Shown here piece after piece: positions 43,428 through 51,614 of a DNA stretch of 64,000 nt. The stretch is from positions 39,150-103,149 of the forward strand of contig SFFB01000001.1 in NCBI GenBank assembly GCA_004557035.1, given 5' to 3'. The stretch is from Bacteroidales bacterium (lineage in GTDB: Bacteria > Bacteroidota > Bacteroidia > Bacteroidales > Bacteroidaceae). Made by a program: the position numbers and the translations under genes. Numbering within the stretch: position 1 is the first letter of the stretch; each line of letters begins with the position of its first letter. The notes under the pieces were generated by a model. That model ran no database searches. It was not told the origin of the DNA and was given only the letters and a program-made list of their open reading frames with translations.

Positions 43428-44711
43428 ATGCTTCAAACGAACAAACTCATCAATCTGCTCGAACACGCCATATCCCTGCTCATCGTCTTTCTGCTGCTGG
43501 CCGGCACCGTCGTATGGACAGGACGTCTGCTGGGCATGGAAATAGGCTCAGGCCTCAATAGTGCCCATCTCACCGACCGCTCCCTGCTGCCGGACAATGC
43601 GACCATCGGCCGTCTGGGACTGGCTAAAGACGTCAGTCTGCAACCCAACGACTCGGCCTCGTGGCTTGTGAAATCGGCCGAAGGCGACAACATCGGCCTA
43701 CTCATAGCCACACAGCCCTACGCCGCCAAGGTGACAGGTTTTGCCGGTACCACGCCGCTTTATCTGCTCTTCTCTGCCGACACGCTAAAGGCTCTGACAT
43801 CCGGAGAAAATGCCGAGACGCCCGACTATTACGCCGAAGCCGAAGACCATCTGTTCCGGCAGGTCGTGGGCAAGACTTTCGAACAAATCATTCCCTCCAA
43901 ACTCGATGCCTTGAGCGGCGCCACGATGTCGAGCAACGGCATCAAAGAGACCCTGCGCCTCACGCTGGCGGCACGTTCCGACACGTTCACGGCCGACCGC
44001 GACAAACCCGGCATCCGCTGGGGCCTGACGCTCGTGGTCGTTGTGGCTCTGGCGCTCGGCGCTATGGCTGCTTGGAGCGACAAACGTCACAAGGCCGTGC
44101 GGGTGGCGGTGTTGTTGCTCAATGTCGGCATCTTGGGCTTCTGGGCCGGCCAGACGCTTTCGGTGTCGCTGCTCCGCGGCTGGATCAGTCACGGCCTCGA
44201 CCCGTTGCTCTACTTGCCGCTGGTCATTGTCTTGCTTGTGGCCATCGTGATGCCCATGCTGGGCCGACGCCATTATTATTGCAACTGGGTGTGTCCCTAT
44301 GGCGCCCTCCAAGAACTGGCTTGGTTGCTGCCCGTGCCTAAGGTCAAGGTGTCTCAATCGGTTTTCAATGCGATGCGTATGGTACGCATGGTGGTCTTGA
44401 TGGCATTGCTGGCCTGCCTGTGGTTTGGCGCCGGAGTCTGGCTTCTCGACTACGAGCCCTTTACTCTCTTCTCGCTCCACACGGCTGGCATTGGTGTCAT
44501 CGTCTTGGCCTTGGTCTTCGTGGTAGCCGGCTTGTTCATCCCCCGTTTGTGGTGCAGAAGTCTCTGTCCGCTCGGCTTACTGCTCGAACTGTCTGAGGGC
44601 GGACGAAAGGCACAGCCATCCTGCTCACATCACATGGGGTCTAAGGCCGACGGCAACCAATCTGCATCCCACACCAACCCTTCTCCTCAATCTTTAAAAC
44701 CACAGCCATGA
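43428..44711 (+). CDS. membrane protein with FMN-binding domain and NosR-like 4Fe-4S segments
   Basis: The 427-residue protein has an N-terminal membrane helix (about 13-36), an exported FMN-binding domain (about 55-185) with the covalent-flavin motif DALSGAT (predicted FMN on T166), then about five membrane helices and two CxxxCP motifs (C285/C289 and C377/C381) that resemble half-ferredoxin sites of NosR/RnfG-type proteins. It should move electrons from the membrane to an extracytoplasmic flavin. ApbE, which would attach the FMN, is not in the window. It overlaps the nitroreductase gene by 4 nt. Confidence 0.88.
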   Translation: MLQTNKLINLLEHAISLLIVFLLLAGTVVWTGRLLGMEIGSGLNSAHLTDRSLLPDNATIGRLGLAKDVSLQPNDSASWLVKSAEGDNIGLLIATQPYAAKVTGFAGTTPLYLLFSADTLKALTSGENAETPDYYAEAEDHLFRQVVGKTFEQIIPSKLDALSGATMSSNGIKETLRLTLAARSDTFTADRDKPGIRWGLTLVVVVALALGAMAAWSDKRHKAVRVAVLLLNVGILGFWAGQTLSVSLLRGWISHGLDPLLYLPLVIVLLVAIVMPMLGRRHYYCNWVCPYGALQELAWLLPVPKVKVSQSVFNAMRMVRMVVLMALLACLWFGAGVWLLDYEPFTLFSLHTAGIGVIVLALVFVVAGLFIPRLWCRSLCPLGLLLELSEGGRKAQPSCSHHMGSKADGNQSASHTNPSPQSLKPQP

Positions 44712-45340
44712 TGATTGACAAATATAAATTTGTGTGCCTCGTATTGGCCATTGCCCTCATAGCCGCTTTAGTGCGTCTGGTCTTTGTCTCGCAAAATCAG
44801 TCAAGCATTGAACCGAAACAGACCGTGATGGAAAACATATTGAGCCGTAAGAGCGTGAGAAGCTACACCGACCGGCCCGTCAGCCGAGAACAGCTCGACA
44901 CCCTCGTGCGTGCCGCCATGGCAGCCCCCACCGGCCGCGACATGCGTCCGTGGCGTTTCGTCGTGATCAATGAACGGGAGACACTTGCCGCTCTGGCCGA
45001 CAGTCTGCCTTTTGCCAAGATGCTGCCCGAAGCCCAAGCCGCCATCGTGGTTTGTGGCGATATGAGCGTCACCGACAAAGAGGGGAACCCGTCGCGCAAT
45101 TGGCCTCTTGACTGTTCGGCGGCTACTGAAAACCTTCTGCTGATGGCCGAGTCGATGGGGCTTGGTGCGGTCTGGACCGGCGTCTATCCTTATGAAGAAC
45201 GCATGCAGGCCGTCAAGAGTGCCCTCAACCTGCCCGACAACATCGTACCTTTCAACCTCATCCCCGTGGGCTATCCCAAAGGCGACCCACAACCCAAAGA
45301 CAAATTTGACCAAAGCAATATCCACTACAACGTTTGGTGA
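44708..45340 (+). CDS. membrane-anchored nitroreductase-family flavoprotein
   Basis: The 210-residue protein has a single N-terminal hydrophobic helix (about 8-28) that ordinary nitroreductases lack, then the FMN-fold: RKSVRSYTDRPVSREQLDTL, AAPTGRDMRPWRFV, and GLGAVWTGVYPYEERM. The anchor suggests the domain sits outside the cytoplasm, next to the flavinylated membrane partner encoded just upstream (4-nt overlap). The electron acceptor is unknown. Topology is inferred from the helix only. Confidence 0.88.
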   Translation: MMIDKYKFVCLVLAIALIAALVRLVFVSQNQSSIEPKQTVMENILSRKSVRSYTDRPVSREQLDTLVRAAMAAPTGRDMRPWRFVVINERETLAALADSLPFAKMLPEAQAAIVVCGDMSVTDKEGNPSRNWPLDCSAATENLLLMAESMGLGAVWTGVYPYEERMQAVKSALNLPDNIVPFNLIPVGYPKGDPQPKDKFDQSNIHYNVW

Positions 45341-45410
45341 CCAAAACGACACAAAGCCGCCCGCTTTTCTGACATTCTTTTATGTCAAAAACAAAAAAAC
45401 GGCAAAAAGT

Positions 45411-45442
45411 TTTGTTAACTCAGCGAAATAGTATTACTTTTG
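45411..45442 (+). promoter_or_regulatory. promoter of the pheA operon
   Basis: TTTG at 45411-45414, exactly 20 nt, TACTTTTG at 45435-45442. Start is predicted near 45449, giving a leader of over 220 nt before pheA. Confidence 0.8.
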
Positions 45443-45532
45443 CTGCACAAACCTTACAAATAAGGCGTCTCACCACGGCCTAACGCTTAGCATCAGCCGA
45501 CCGGCGCCGACACAGCACATCCCAAGAGTCTT

Positions 45533-45586
45533 ATGCTCACGAACCGCTCGTTTTACTTTTACGCCTATTTTTACTTTGCCGAATAA
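45533..45586 (+). CDS. Phe/Tyr-rich leader peptide of the pheA operon
   Basis: The 17-codon ORF encodes MLTNRSFYFYAYFYFAE: four Phe and four Tyr codons in the nine codons 7-15. AAGAG at 45524-45528 could be its ribosome site. Its TAA at 45584-45586 is 2 nt before the antiterminator strand. This is the sensor of an attenuator: scarcity of charged tRNA-Phe or tRNA-Tyr would stall the ribosome on these codons. Confidence 0.88.
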   Translation: MLTNRSFYFYAYFYFAE

Positions 45587-45588
45587 GC

Positions 45589-45672
45589 GAAGCGGGACGT
45601 TGTGTGCCAAAACAAATAAGCAATCACCTCATTCATAATCCCGCTTCAACCTAAGGAGCGGGATTTCTTTTT
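45589..45672 (+). promoter_or_regulatory. antiterminator/terminator switch of the pheA attenuator
   Basis: GAAGCGGGA (45589-45597) can pair with TCCCGCTTC (45639-45647) as antiterminator. The alternative is AATCCCGCT (45637-45645) with AGCGGGATT (45657-45665), a 9-bp terminator with an 11-nt loop followed by TTTCTTTTT to 45672. A ribosome at the leader stop codon would cover the first strand and favour termination; one stalled on the Phe/Tyr codons would leave it free. The pheA ATG is at 45682. Confidence 0.85.
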
Positions 45673-45681
45673 ATCATCAAT

Positions 45682-46509
45682 ATGAAAGTAGCAATCCAAG
45701 GCATCAGAGGGTCGTTTCACGACATCGCCGCCCACGAATATTTTGCCGGCGAAGAGGTTGAGCCCGTCTGTTGTGATACGTTCAAGGGGCTCTTCGATGC
45801 CATGAAGGCCGACGACAACTGCCTCGGCATGATGGCCATCGAAAACACCATCGCCGGCAGCCTGCTCCACAACTACGAACTCTTGCGCGACAGCGGTATG
45901 ACCATCATCGGCGAGCACAAGCTCCACATCGAACACAGCATTATGTGCCTGCCGGGACAAGATTGGCCCGACCTCACTGAGGTCAACTCCCATCCCGTGG
46001 CACTGGCACAGTGTCGGGAGTTTCTCGACAAGCATCCGCGCCTGAAGGTGGTCGAAGTGGAAGACACCGCCGGTGCAGCCGAAAACATCAGCCGCAATAC
46101 CCTGAAAGGCCACGCCGCCATCTGCCACGCCGGAGCCGCCAAACTCTACGGGCTGCGTATCCTCCAGAAATCCATCGAAGACAACAAGCACAACTACACA
46201 CGCTTCCTCGTGCTCTGCGACCCCTGGAACGCCGACCGTCTGCGCGACCTCAACAAGTCAAACAAGGCCAGCCTTGTCTTCACCCTGCCACACGAAGAGG
46301 GTTCGCTCTCACAGGTGCTGAGCATCTTTACTTTCTACAAAATCAACCTTACGAAAATCCAGTCGCTGCCCATCATCGGCCGCGAATGGCAATATCTCTT
46401 CTACATCGACGTCAGTTTCGACGACTACCTGCGCTACCGCCAAAGCATCGATGCCGTAAGGCCGCTCATCAAAGAACTCAAAATACTCGGAGAATATGAA
46501 GGAAAATAA
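45682..46509 (+). CDS. pheA: prephenate dehydratase
   Basis: The 275-residue protein has the PDT domain (AIQGIRGSFHDIAA, IENTIAGSLLHNYELL, and HAAICHAGAAKLYGL) and a C-terminal ACT domain (about 195-270). It lacks a chorismate mutase part, which is fused to DAHP synthase downstream. In the ACT domain the usual Phe-binding ESRP motif reads QSLP, while GSLSQVL matches the GALxxVL loop. It makes phenylpyruvate. It is first in the attenuated operon and overlaps the next gene by 14 nt. Confidence 0.95.
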   Translation: MKVAIQGIRGSFHDIAAHEYFAGEEVEPVCCDTFKGLFDAMKADDNCLGMMAIENTIAGSLLHNYELLRDSGMTIIGEHKLHIEHSIMCLPGQDWPDLTEVNSHPVALAQCREFLDKHPRLKVVEVEDTAGAAENISRNTLKGHAAICHAGAAKLYGLRILQKSIEDNKHNYTRFLVLCDPWNADRLRDLNKSNKASLVFTLPHEEGSLSQVLSIFTFYKINLTKIQSLPIIGREWQYLFYIDVSFDDYLRYRQSIDAVRPLIKELKILGEYEGK

Positions 46510-47686
46510 CGCCGCCATCCGACCTGCCGATCGCCTCTCTTGCGTACAGGAATATTACTTTTCAAGAAAAGGCAAAGAGGTGGCACGCCTCAACGCCGAA
46601 GGCAAAGACATCATCTCTCTGGCCATAGGCAGCCCCGACATGCCACCCTCGCCGGAGACCATCGAGACGCTTTGCCGTGAAGCCCAAAAGGCCGACGCTC
46701 ACGGCTATCAGCCCACCGCGGGCATCCCTCAGCTGCGTGAGGCCATGGCCGGCTTCTACAAGCGCTGGTTTGGCGTAGACCTCGACCCCAAAAGCGAGAT
46801 ACAGCCGCTCATCGGCTCCAAAGAGGGCATTCTCCACGTCACACTGGCCTTTGTCAATCCGGGAGAGAAGGTGCTCGTGCCTAATCCGGGCTACCCCACC
46901 TATACCTCGCTCTCCAAGATATTGGGCTGCGAAATTGTCAACTACGACCTACGGCCCGAAAATCATTGGCAACCGGACTTCGAAGCGCTGGAAAAGATGG
47001 ACCTGGACGGCGTGAAACTCATGTGGGTGAACTACCCCAACATGCCTACAGGCGCCGCAGCCCGCCGAGAAACCTACGAACGTCTCGTCGACTTTGCCCG
47101 CCGTCACGGCATCGTGGTGGTCAACGACAACCCCTATAGTTTCATCCTGGGCCGTGAGCATCTGAGCATCCTGCAAATCCCCGGCGCCAAAGACTGCTGC
47201 ATAGAGTTCAACTCGATGAGCAAGAGCCACAACATGCCCGGTTGGCGTGTGGGTATGCTGGCCTCCAACGCCGAGTTTGTGTCTTGGATACTCAAGGTGA
47301 AAAGCAACATCGACTCCGGCACCTTCCGCGCCTTGCAGTTGGCCGCCGCCACGGCCTACGCCAACTCCGACGCTTGGCACGAAGAGGCCAACATCAAAGT
47401 CTATAGCCGGCGCCGAAAGTTGGCCGGCGAAATCATGGAGGCCATAGGCTGCCGCTACGACGAAGACCAGGTCGGTATGTTCCTCTGGGGCCGCATACCC
47501 GAAGACCTCCCCTCGGCCGAAACGCTCACCGAGCGTGTGCTCCACGAGGCCCGCGTCTTCATCACGCCCGGCTTCATCTTCGGCTCAAACGGCGAACGCT
47601 ACGTGCGCATCTCGCTCTGTGCCAAGGAAGAAAAACTCGCCGAAGCACTCAGCCGCATCCGTCAAGCATTTCAATCATCAAAATAA
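46496..47686 (+). CDS. class I/II PLP-dependent aminotransferase, probably aromatic
   Basis: The 396-residue fold-type I aminotransferase has SLAIGSPDMPPSPETIETL, NPGYPTYTSLSKI, NYPNMPTGAAA, the VVVNDNPYS segment, and a PLP-lysine region SMSKSHNMPGWRVGML. The position between pheA and the DAHPS/CM gene implies that it transaminates phenylpyruvate and 4-hydroxyphenylpyruvate to Phe and Tyr. An aspartate-type or diaminopimelate-type specificity cannot be excluded. Confidence 0.9.
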   Translation: MKENNAAIRPADRLSCVQEYYFSRKGKEVARLNAEGKDIISLAIGSPDMPPSPETIETLCREAQKADAHGYQPTAGIPQLREAMAGFYKRWFGVDLDPKSEIQPLIGSKEGILHVTLAFVNPGEKVLVPNPGYPTYTSLSKILGCEIVNYDLRPENHWQPDFEALEKMDLDGVKLMWVNYPNMPTGAAARRETYERLVDFARRHGIVVVNDNPYSFILGREHLSILQIPGAKDCCIEFNSMSKSHNMPGWRVGMLASNAEFVSWILKVKSNIDSGTFRALQLAAATAYANSDAWHEEANIKVYSRRRKLAGEIMEAIGCRYDEDQVGMFLWGRIPEDLPSAETLTERVLHEARVFITPGFIFGSNGERYVRISLCAKEEKLAEALSRIRQAFQSSK

Positions 47687-47709
47687 AAACACCAAAACAA
47701 AGCATAATT

Positions 47710-48780
47710 ATGGCACTTGAACTCACTCCCCTCAATTTTCCCGGCGTTGAAATGAAACGCCCGGTCATCATCTCAGGCCCTTGCTCGGCCGAGACCGAAC
47801 AACAAGTGATGGACACCGCCGGCCGTCTGGCTAAAAAAGGCATCAAGATCTTCCGCGCCGGCATCTGGAAACCCCGCACCAAGCCCGGAGGCTTTGAAGG
47901 CGTCGGCACGGTGGGCCTGCCTTGGATGCAGCGCGTACAGCAAGAACTGGGTATGCTTATCGCCACCGAAGTGGCCACGCCCAAACACGTCGAGGCCGCG
48001 CTCGAAGCCGGTATGGACATACTCTGGATTGGTGCCCGAACCGTGGCCAACCCCTTTGCCATGCAAGAACTGGCCGACTCGCTCAAAGGCGTGGACATCC
48101 CCGTGTTGGTGAAAAACCCCGTCAACCCCGACCTTGAGCTCTGGATTGGCGGCCTGGAGCGCATCAATGGCGCCGGCATCACCCGCCTCGGCGTCATCCA
48201 CCGCGGCTTCTCTTCATACGACAAGCGACTCTACCGCAACCTGCCCATGTGGCACATCCCCATCGAACTGCACCGCCGCTATCCCGACCTGCCCATCTAT
48301 TGCGACCCCAGCCACATAGGTGGCGCACGCGAACTCGTGGCTCCGCTTTGCCAGCAAGCCATGGACCTCGGCTTCGACGGCCTCATCATCGAGAGCCACT
48401 GCTGCCCCGACGCCGCCTGGAGCGATGCCAAACAGCAGGTGACGCCCGACGTGCTCGACTTCATCCTCGACAAACTCATCATCCGCAGCAACACGCAGAC
48501 CACCGAGAGCCTTGAAATGCTCCGCCGCCAGATCGACGAAATCGACAACAGCCTCATCGAACAGCTCTCCAAGCGCATGCGCATCAGCCGCGAAATCGGT
48601 CAGTTCAAGCGCGAACACGGCATGGCCGTCGTGCAGACCGGACGCTACTCTGAGATTATCGACAAGCGCGGTGCGCAGGGTGTGCTCTGCGGCATGTCTT
48701 CTGAATTCATGAAGACCGTCTTCGAGGCCATCCACGAAGAGAGCGTGCGTCAGCAGATTGACGTGATGAACAAAGACTAA
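47710..48780 (+). CDS. DAHP synthase fused to C-terminal chorismate mutase
   Basis: The 356-residue protein has a type I-beta/KDO8P-like DAHP synthase domain (about 1-260: PVIISGPCSAETE, GIKIFRAGIWKPRT, VLVKNPVNPD, and CDPSHIGG) followed by an AroQ chorismate mutase (about 270-350: LRRQIDEIDNSLIEQLSKRM). It performs the first step of the shikimate pathway and the branch step to prephenate. In this arrangement the mutase domain can serve as the allosteric site for prephenate. The gap to the aminotransferase gene is 23 nt. Confidence 0.94.
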   Translation: MALELTPLNFPGVEMKRPVIISGPCSAETEQQVMDTAGRLAKKGIKIFRAGIWKPRTKPGGFEGVGTVGLPWMQRVQQELGMLIATEVATPKHVEAALEAGMDILWIGARTVANPFAMQELADSLKGVDIPVLVKNPVNPDLELWIGGLERINGAGITRLGVIHRGFSSYDKRLYRNLPMWHIPIELHRRYPDLPIYCDPSHIGGARELVAPLCQQAMDLGFDGLIIESHCCPDAAWSDAKQQVTPDVLDFILDKLIIRSNTQTTESLEMLRRQIDEIDNSLIEQLSKRMRISREIGQFKREHGMAVVQTGRYSEIIDKRGAQGVLCGMSSEFMKTVFEAIHEESVRQQIDVMNKD

Positions 48781-48792
48781 ACCGTCCGGACT

Positions 48793-49566
48793 ATGCGCAT
48801 CCTCATCCTCGGCGCCGGCAAGATGGGTTCGTTTTTCGTAGACCTGCTTAGTTTCGACCACACCACTGCTGTCTACGATGCCGACCCGCGCCGCCTGCGC
48901 TTCATGTACAACACCGAGCGCCTCACGACCATCGAAGAGATTGAGGCCTTTAAGCCCGAACTCGTCATCAACGCCGTGACGCTGAAATACACGCTCGACG
49001 TGTTCCGCGAGATTACGCCGCATCTGCCCTCCGACTGCATCTTGAGCGACATCGCCTCGGTCAAGACGGGTCTGCACGAATACTACGCCTCTTGCGGTCA
49101 CCGCTACGTCTCCACCCACCCCATGTTCGGTCCCACGTTTGCCAATCTGGGCGCCCTCTCCAACGAAAACGCCATCATCATCACCGAGGGCGACTACATG
49201 GGTCGCATCTTCTTCAAAGACCTCTACACCCGACTCGGGCTGCACATCTGCGAATACAGTTTTGAAGAGCACGACGAGACCGTGGCCTACTCGCTGGGCA
49301 TCCCTTTCGTCTCGACGTTTGTCTTTGCAGCCGTGATGAAACACCAGGATGCCCCCGGCACCACCTTCAAGCGCCACATGGCCATTGCCAAAGGGGTTTT
49401 GGGCGAAGATGACTGCCTCTTGCGAGAAATTCTCTTCAATCCGCGCACGTCGGGACAGGTGGAGAAAATCCGCAACGAACTCGGTACGCTCATCGACATC
49501 ATCGACCGCAAAGACGAGGCCGGACTCAACGACTATCTGGCCAAGATACGCGAACACATCAAATAG
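48793..49566 (+). CDS. tyrA: prephenate dehydrogenase
   Basis: The 257-residue protein starts with the Rossmann motif ILGAGKMGSFFVDLL, then LSDIASVKTG and STHPMFGPTF with the substrate-binding HPMFGP motif. It oxidatively decarboxylates prephenate to 4-hydroxyphenylpyruvate. No ACT domain is present, so feedback control of Tyr synthesis may rest on other steps and on the attenuator. It is the last gene of the operon. Confidence 0.94.
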   Translation: MRILILGAGKMGSFFVDLLSFDHTTAVYDADPRRLRFMYNTERLTTIEEIEAFKPELVINAVTLKYTLDVFREITPHLPSDCILSDIASVKTGLHEYYASCGHRYVSTHPMFGPTFANLGALSNENAIIITEGDYMGRIFFKDLYTRLGLHICEYSFEEHDETVAYSLGIPFVSTFVFAAVMKHQDAPGTTFKRHMAIAKGVLGEDDCLLREILFNPRTSGQVEKIRNELGTLIDIIDRKDEAGLNDYLAKIREHIK

Positions 49567-49654
49567 CGCCGGAACGACTCGGGCGGAGACGGCACGCCAC
49601 GGCCTACAACGACGGAAGCCAAAGTGCCACTTCCATCTCCCGCTCCCTTTGTCT

Positions 49655-49800
49655 TTTTCCGACCGGCCGTTTGGCCTTACCTTTGAGGTAAGAAAAGAAG
49701 AAGAGGCCCTTAACGGGGCCTCTTTTATTGTTATTCAGGATGTTACTATCATAAGGACAAGGAAAACTGTCCTTATGCGAGCGGCGAGCGGCCTTATGGG
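49655..49800 (+). repeat. dispersed promoter-hairpin-palindrome element, copy D
   Basis: TTTT at 49655-49658, 19 nt, TACCTTTG (49678-49685), purine-rich stretch, hairpin AGAGGCCC/GGGCCTCT (49701-49723) with TTTT, then ATAAGGACA and CTGTCCTTAT (49751-49776). It follows the tyrA stop by about 90 nt. The remaining gap to the sulfatase gene shows no ORF; it holds the inverted repeat at 49846. Confidence 0.75.
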
Positions 49801-49845
49801 CGTACGTCTGAAAAGCCGTCGCGGGTGTCGCAAGACGTTTTTGCG

Positions 49846-49886
49846 TTGAAAACCATCGCTTCTGCGACATCGGCGATGGTTTTCAA
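49846..49886. repeat. perfect 14-bp inverted repeat
   Basis: TTGAAAACCATCGC (49846-49859) and its exact complement (49873-49886) flank a 13-nt loop. It lies past the sulfatase stop on the minus strand, but no U-tract follows on either side. Confidence 0.6.
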
Positions 49887-50028
49887 AAGTTTCTCAGATG
49901 ATTTTTGTCACACACCAACCTTGTTTTTGTACAACCGCAAAGCCTGCGACCATCGTCTTAGACTATTGAAGCGGCCGCTTCTGGCCTCGAGTTTTTTCTG
50001 TGAACAGGCCGAGTGGGACGTTTCGCCT

Positions 50029-51579
50029 TCACTCGCCGCGCTTCACCTTTTCGAGCCATTCCGAGAGTTGTTTCACCACGCGGCCGTAGTCTTTGGCCAC
50101 GTTGGTTTGCTCTTGGCGGTCGCGGCGCATATCATAGAGTTGGGGCTGGGGGCTGTTGCCGGTCTCGATAACAGGTCCCCAGGTGATGACTGGGCCACCG
50201 GCGTGGGGCGGAATGAATTTCCAGCGATCGGTGCGCAGACTGAGGTTATGATTGGCCGCCATAGAGACGGCATAAGGCCGCGATTTTTGGTTGCGTCCGA
50301 GCCATGTGGAGAGGGCGTCGTGACTGTCAGTGGCCCGGTCGTCGGGCACTTCCACGCCGACCAAGGCAGCCAGTGAGCGCAAGGCGTCAATCTGGGAGAC
50401 CAAGGCCGCCGACGTAGTGCCGGGATGCTTCACCCCGGGACCGCAAACAATAAAGGGCACGGCACTGCCAGCCTCATAGGCACTGTATTTCCCGCCTCTG
50501 AACGTGCCTCCGGGGCGGTGGTAAGCGGCCAGTTCTATGGCACGGTCGTCATAGCCGTCGTCAAGCACGGGACCGTTGTCGCTGGTCAAGATAATCAAGG
50601 TGTTGTCGGCCAGGCCGAGGCGGCGCAGGGCGTCGGTCACTTGGCGCACGGTCTCGTCAAACTGCAAGATGGCCTCGCCGCGCAGCCCCATCGGACTTTT
50701 TCCGTGGAAGCGCTCGTGTGGCATACGGGGCACGTGCACGTCGTTGGTGCAGAGATAAATGAAGAAGGGGGTGCTGCCTACTTGCTCAATGAAACTGATG
50801 GCGTGACTGGCGATAGAGTCGGCTATGTCTTCATCGCGCCAAAGGGCTTTGCCTCCACCTTTCATATAGCCAATGCGCGAGATGCCGTTGACGATGCTCT
50901 GGTCGTGGCCGTGGCTGGGGCGCAGTTTGGTGAGTAGTTCGGGGTTGTCGCGCCCGGTGGGCTCGCCGTCGAAGTTTTTTTGATAGCTCACCTCCACGGG
51001 TGCCGAGGGGTCGAAATTGGCAATCTGTCCTTGCTCTATGAACACACAGGGCACACGGTCGGCCGTGGCGGCCATGATATAATGGTAGTCAAAACCCAGG
51101 TCGGCGGGCGACTGGTCGAGTGTGCCGTTCCAGTCTTGGCGTGCCGTACGGCTACCCAGTCCCAAGTGCCACTTACCGATGGCTGCGGTGGCATAGCCGG
51201 CCGTCTGAAACACGTCGGCGAGGGTGTAGGTGTCGGGGTGGATAATCATACCGGCATTGCCTGCGGCCACGTCGGTACCGCTTTGGCGGAAAGGATAGAG
51301 CCCGGTGAGCAGGCCAAAGCGTGAGGGCGTGCTGGTTGAGGCACAGGCATGGGCGTCGGTAAAGCGCAGACCGTGGGCGGCCAGACTGTCGGTGCTGGGC
51401 GTAGACACCCGAGTGGCGCCATAGCACGAGAGGTCGCCGTAGCCCAAATCGTCGGCCACTATCATAATGACATTGGGCCGCGAGCCGGCCGATTGGGCCT
51501 TGGCCGACAGGCCACAGCAGGCCGATCCGGCCATGGCGATGAACGGATAAGCGGAAAGGGGAACGGAAATGGTTTTCAT
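50029..51579 (-). CDS. exported sulfatase, serine type
   Basis: From the ATG at 51579 the 516-residue protein has an export signal and the sulfatase fold: metal-binding VADDLGYGD (D43/D44) and the modification motif STPSRFGLLTG, in which S83 replaces Cys. This Ser-type motif needs the anaerobic radical-SAM sulfatase-maturating enzyme to make formylglycine. It probably removes sulfate from host or dietary glycans in the periplasm; the exact substrate is unknown. It is 35 nt downstream of a membrane AraC regulator gene on the same strand. Confidence 0.92.
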   Translation of the reverse strand: MKTISVPLSAYPFIAMAGSACCGLSAKAQSAGSRPNVIMIVADDLGYGDLSCYGATRVSTPSTDSLAAHGLRFTDAHACASTSTPSRFGLLTGLYPFRQSGTDVAAGNAGMIIHPDTYTLADVFQTAGYATAAIGKWHLGLGSRTARQDWNGTLDQSPADLGFDYHYIMAATADRVPCVFIEQGQIANFDPSAPVEVSYQKNFDGEPTGRDNPELLTKLRPSHGHDQSIVNGISRIGYMKGGGKALWRDEDIADSIASHAISFIEQVGSTPFFIYLCTNDVHVPRMPHERFHGKSPMGLRGEAILQFDETVRQVTDALRRLGLADNTLIILTSDNGPVLDDGYDDRAIELAAYHRPGGTFRGGKYSAYEAGSAVPFIVCGPGVKHPGTTSAALVSQIDALRSLAALVGVEVPDDRATDSHDALSTWLGRNQKSRPYAVSMAANHNLSLRTDRWKFIPPHAGGPVITWGPVIETGNSPQPQLYDMRRDRQEQTNVAKDYGRVVKQLSEWLEKVKRGE

Positions 51580-51614
51580 GGAAAATGAGAAAACGCCGAA
51601 AGGCTGCAAGCAGT

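Noticed and set aside
45533..45586. T-box or amino-acid riboswitch upstream of pheA
   Set aside because: No T-box sequence or specifier arrangement is seen; the leader ORF and the overlapping stems explain the region as ribosome-mediated attenuation.
48214..49557. 447-codon minus-strand open frame
   Set aside because: It runs antisense to tyrA and the chorismate mutase part of DAHPS/CM and shows no family motif.
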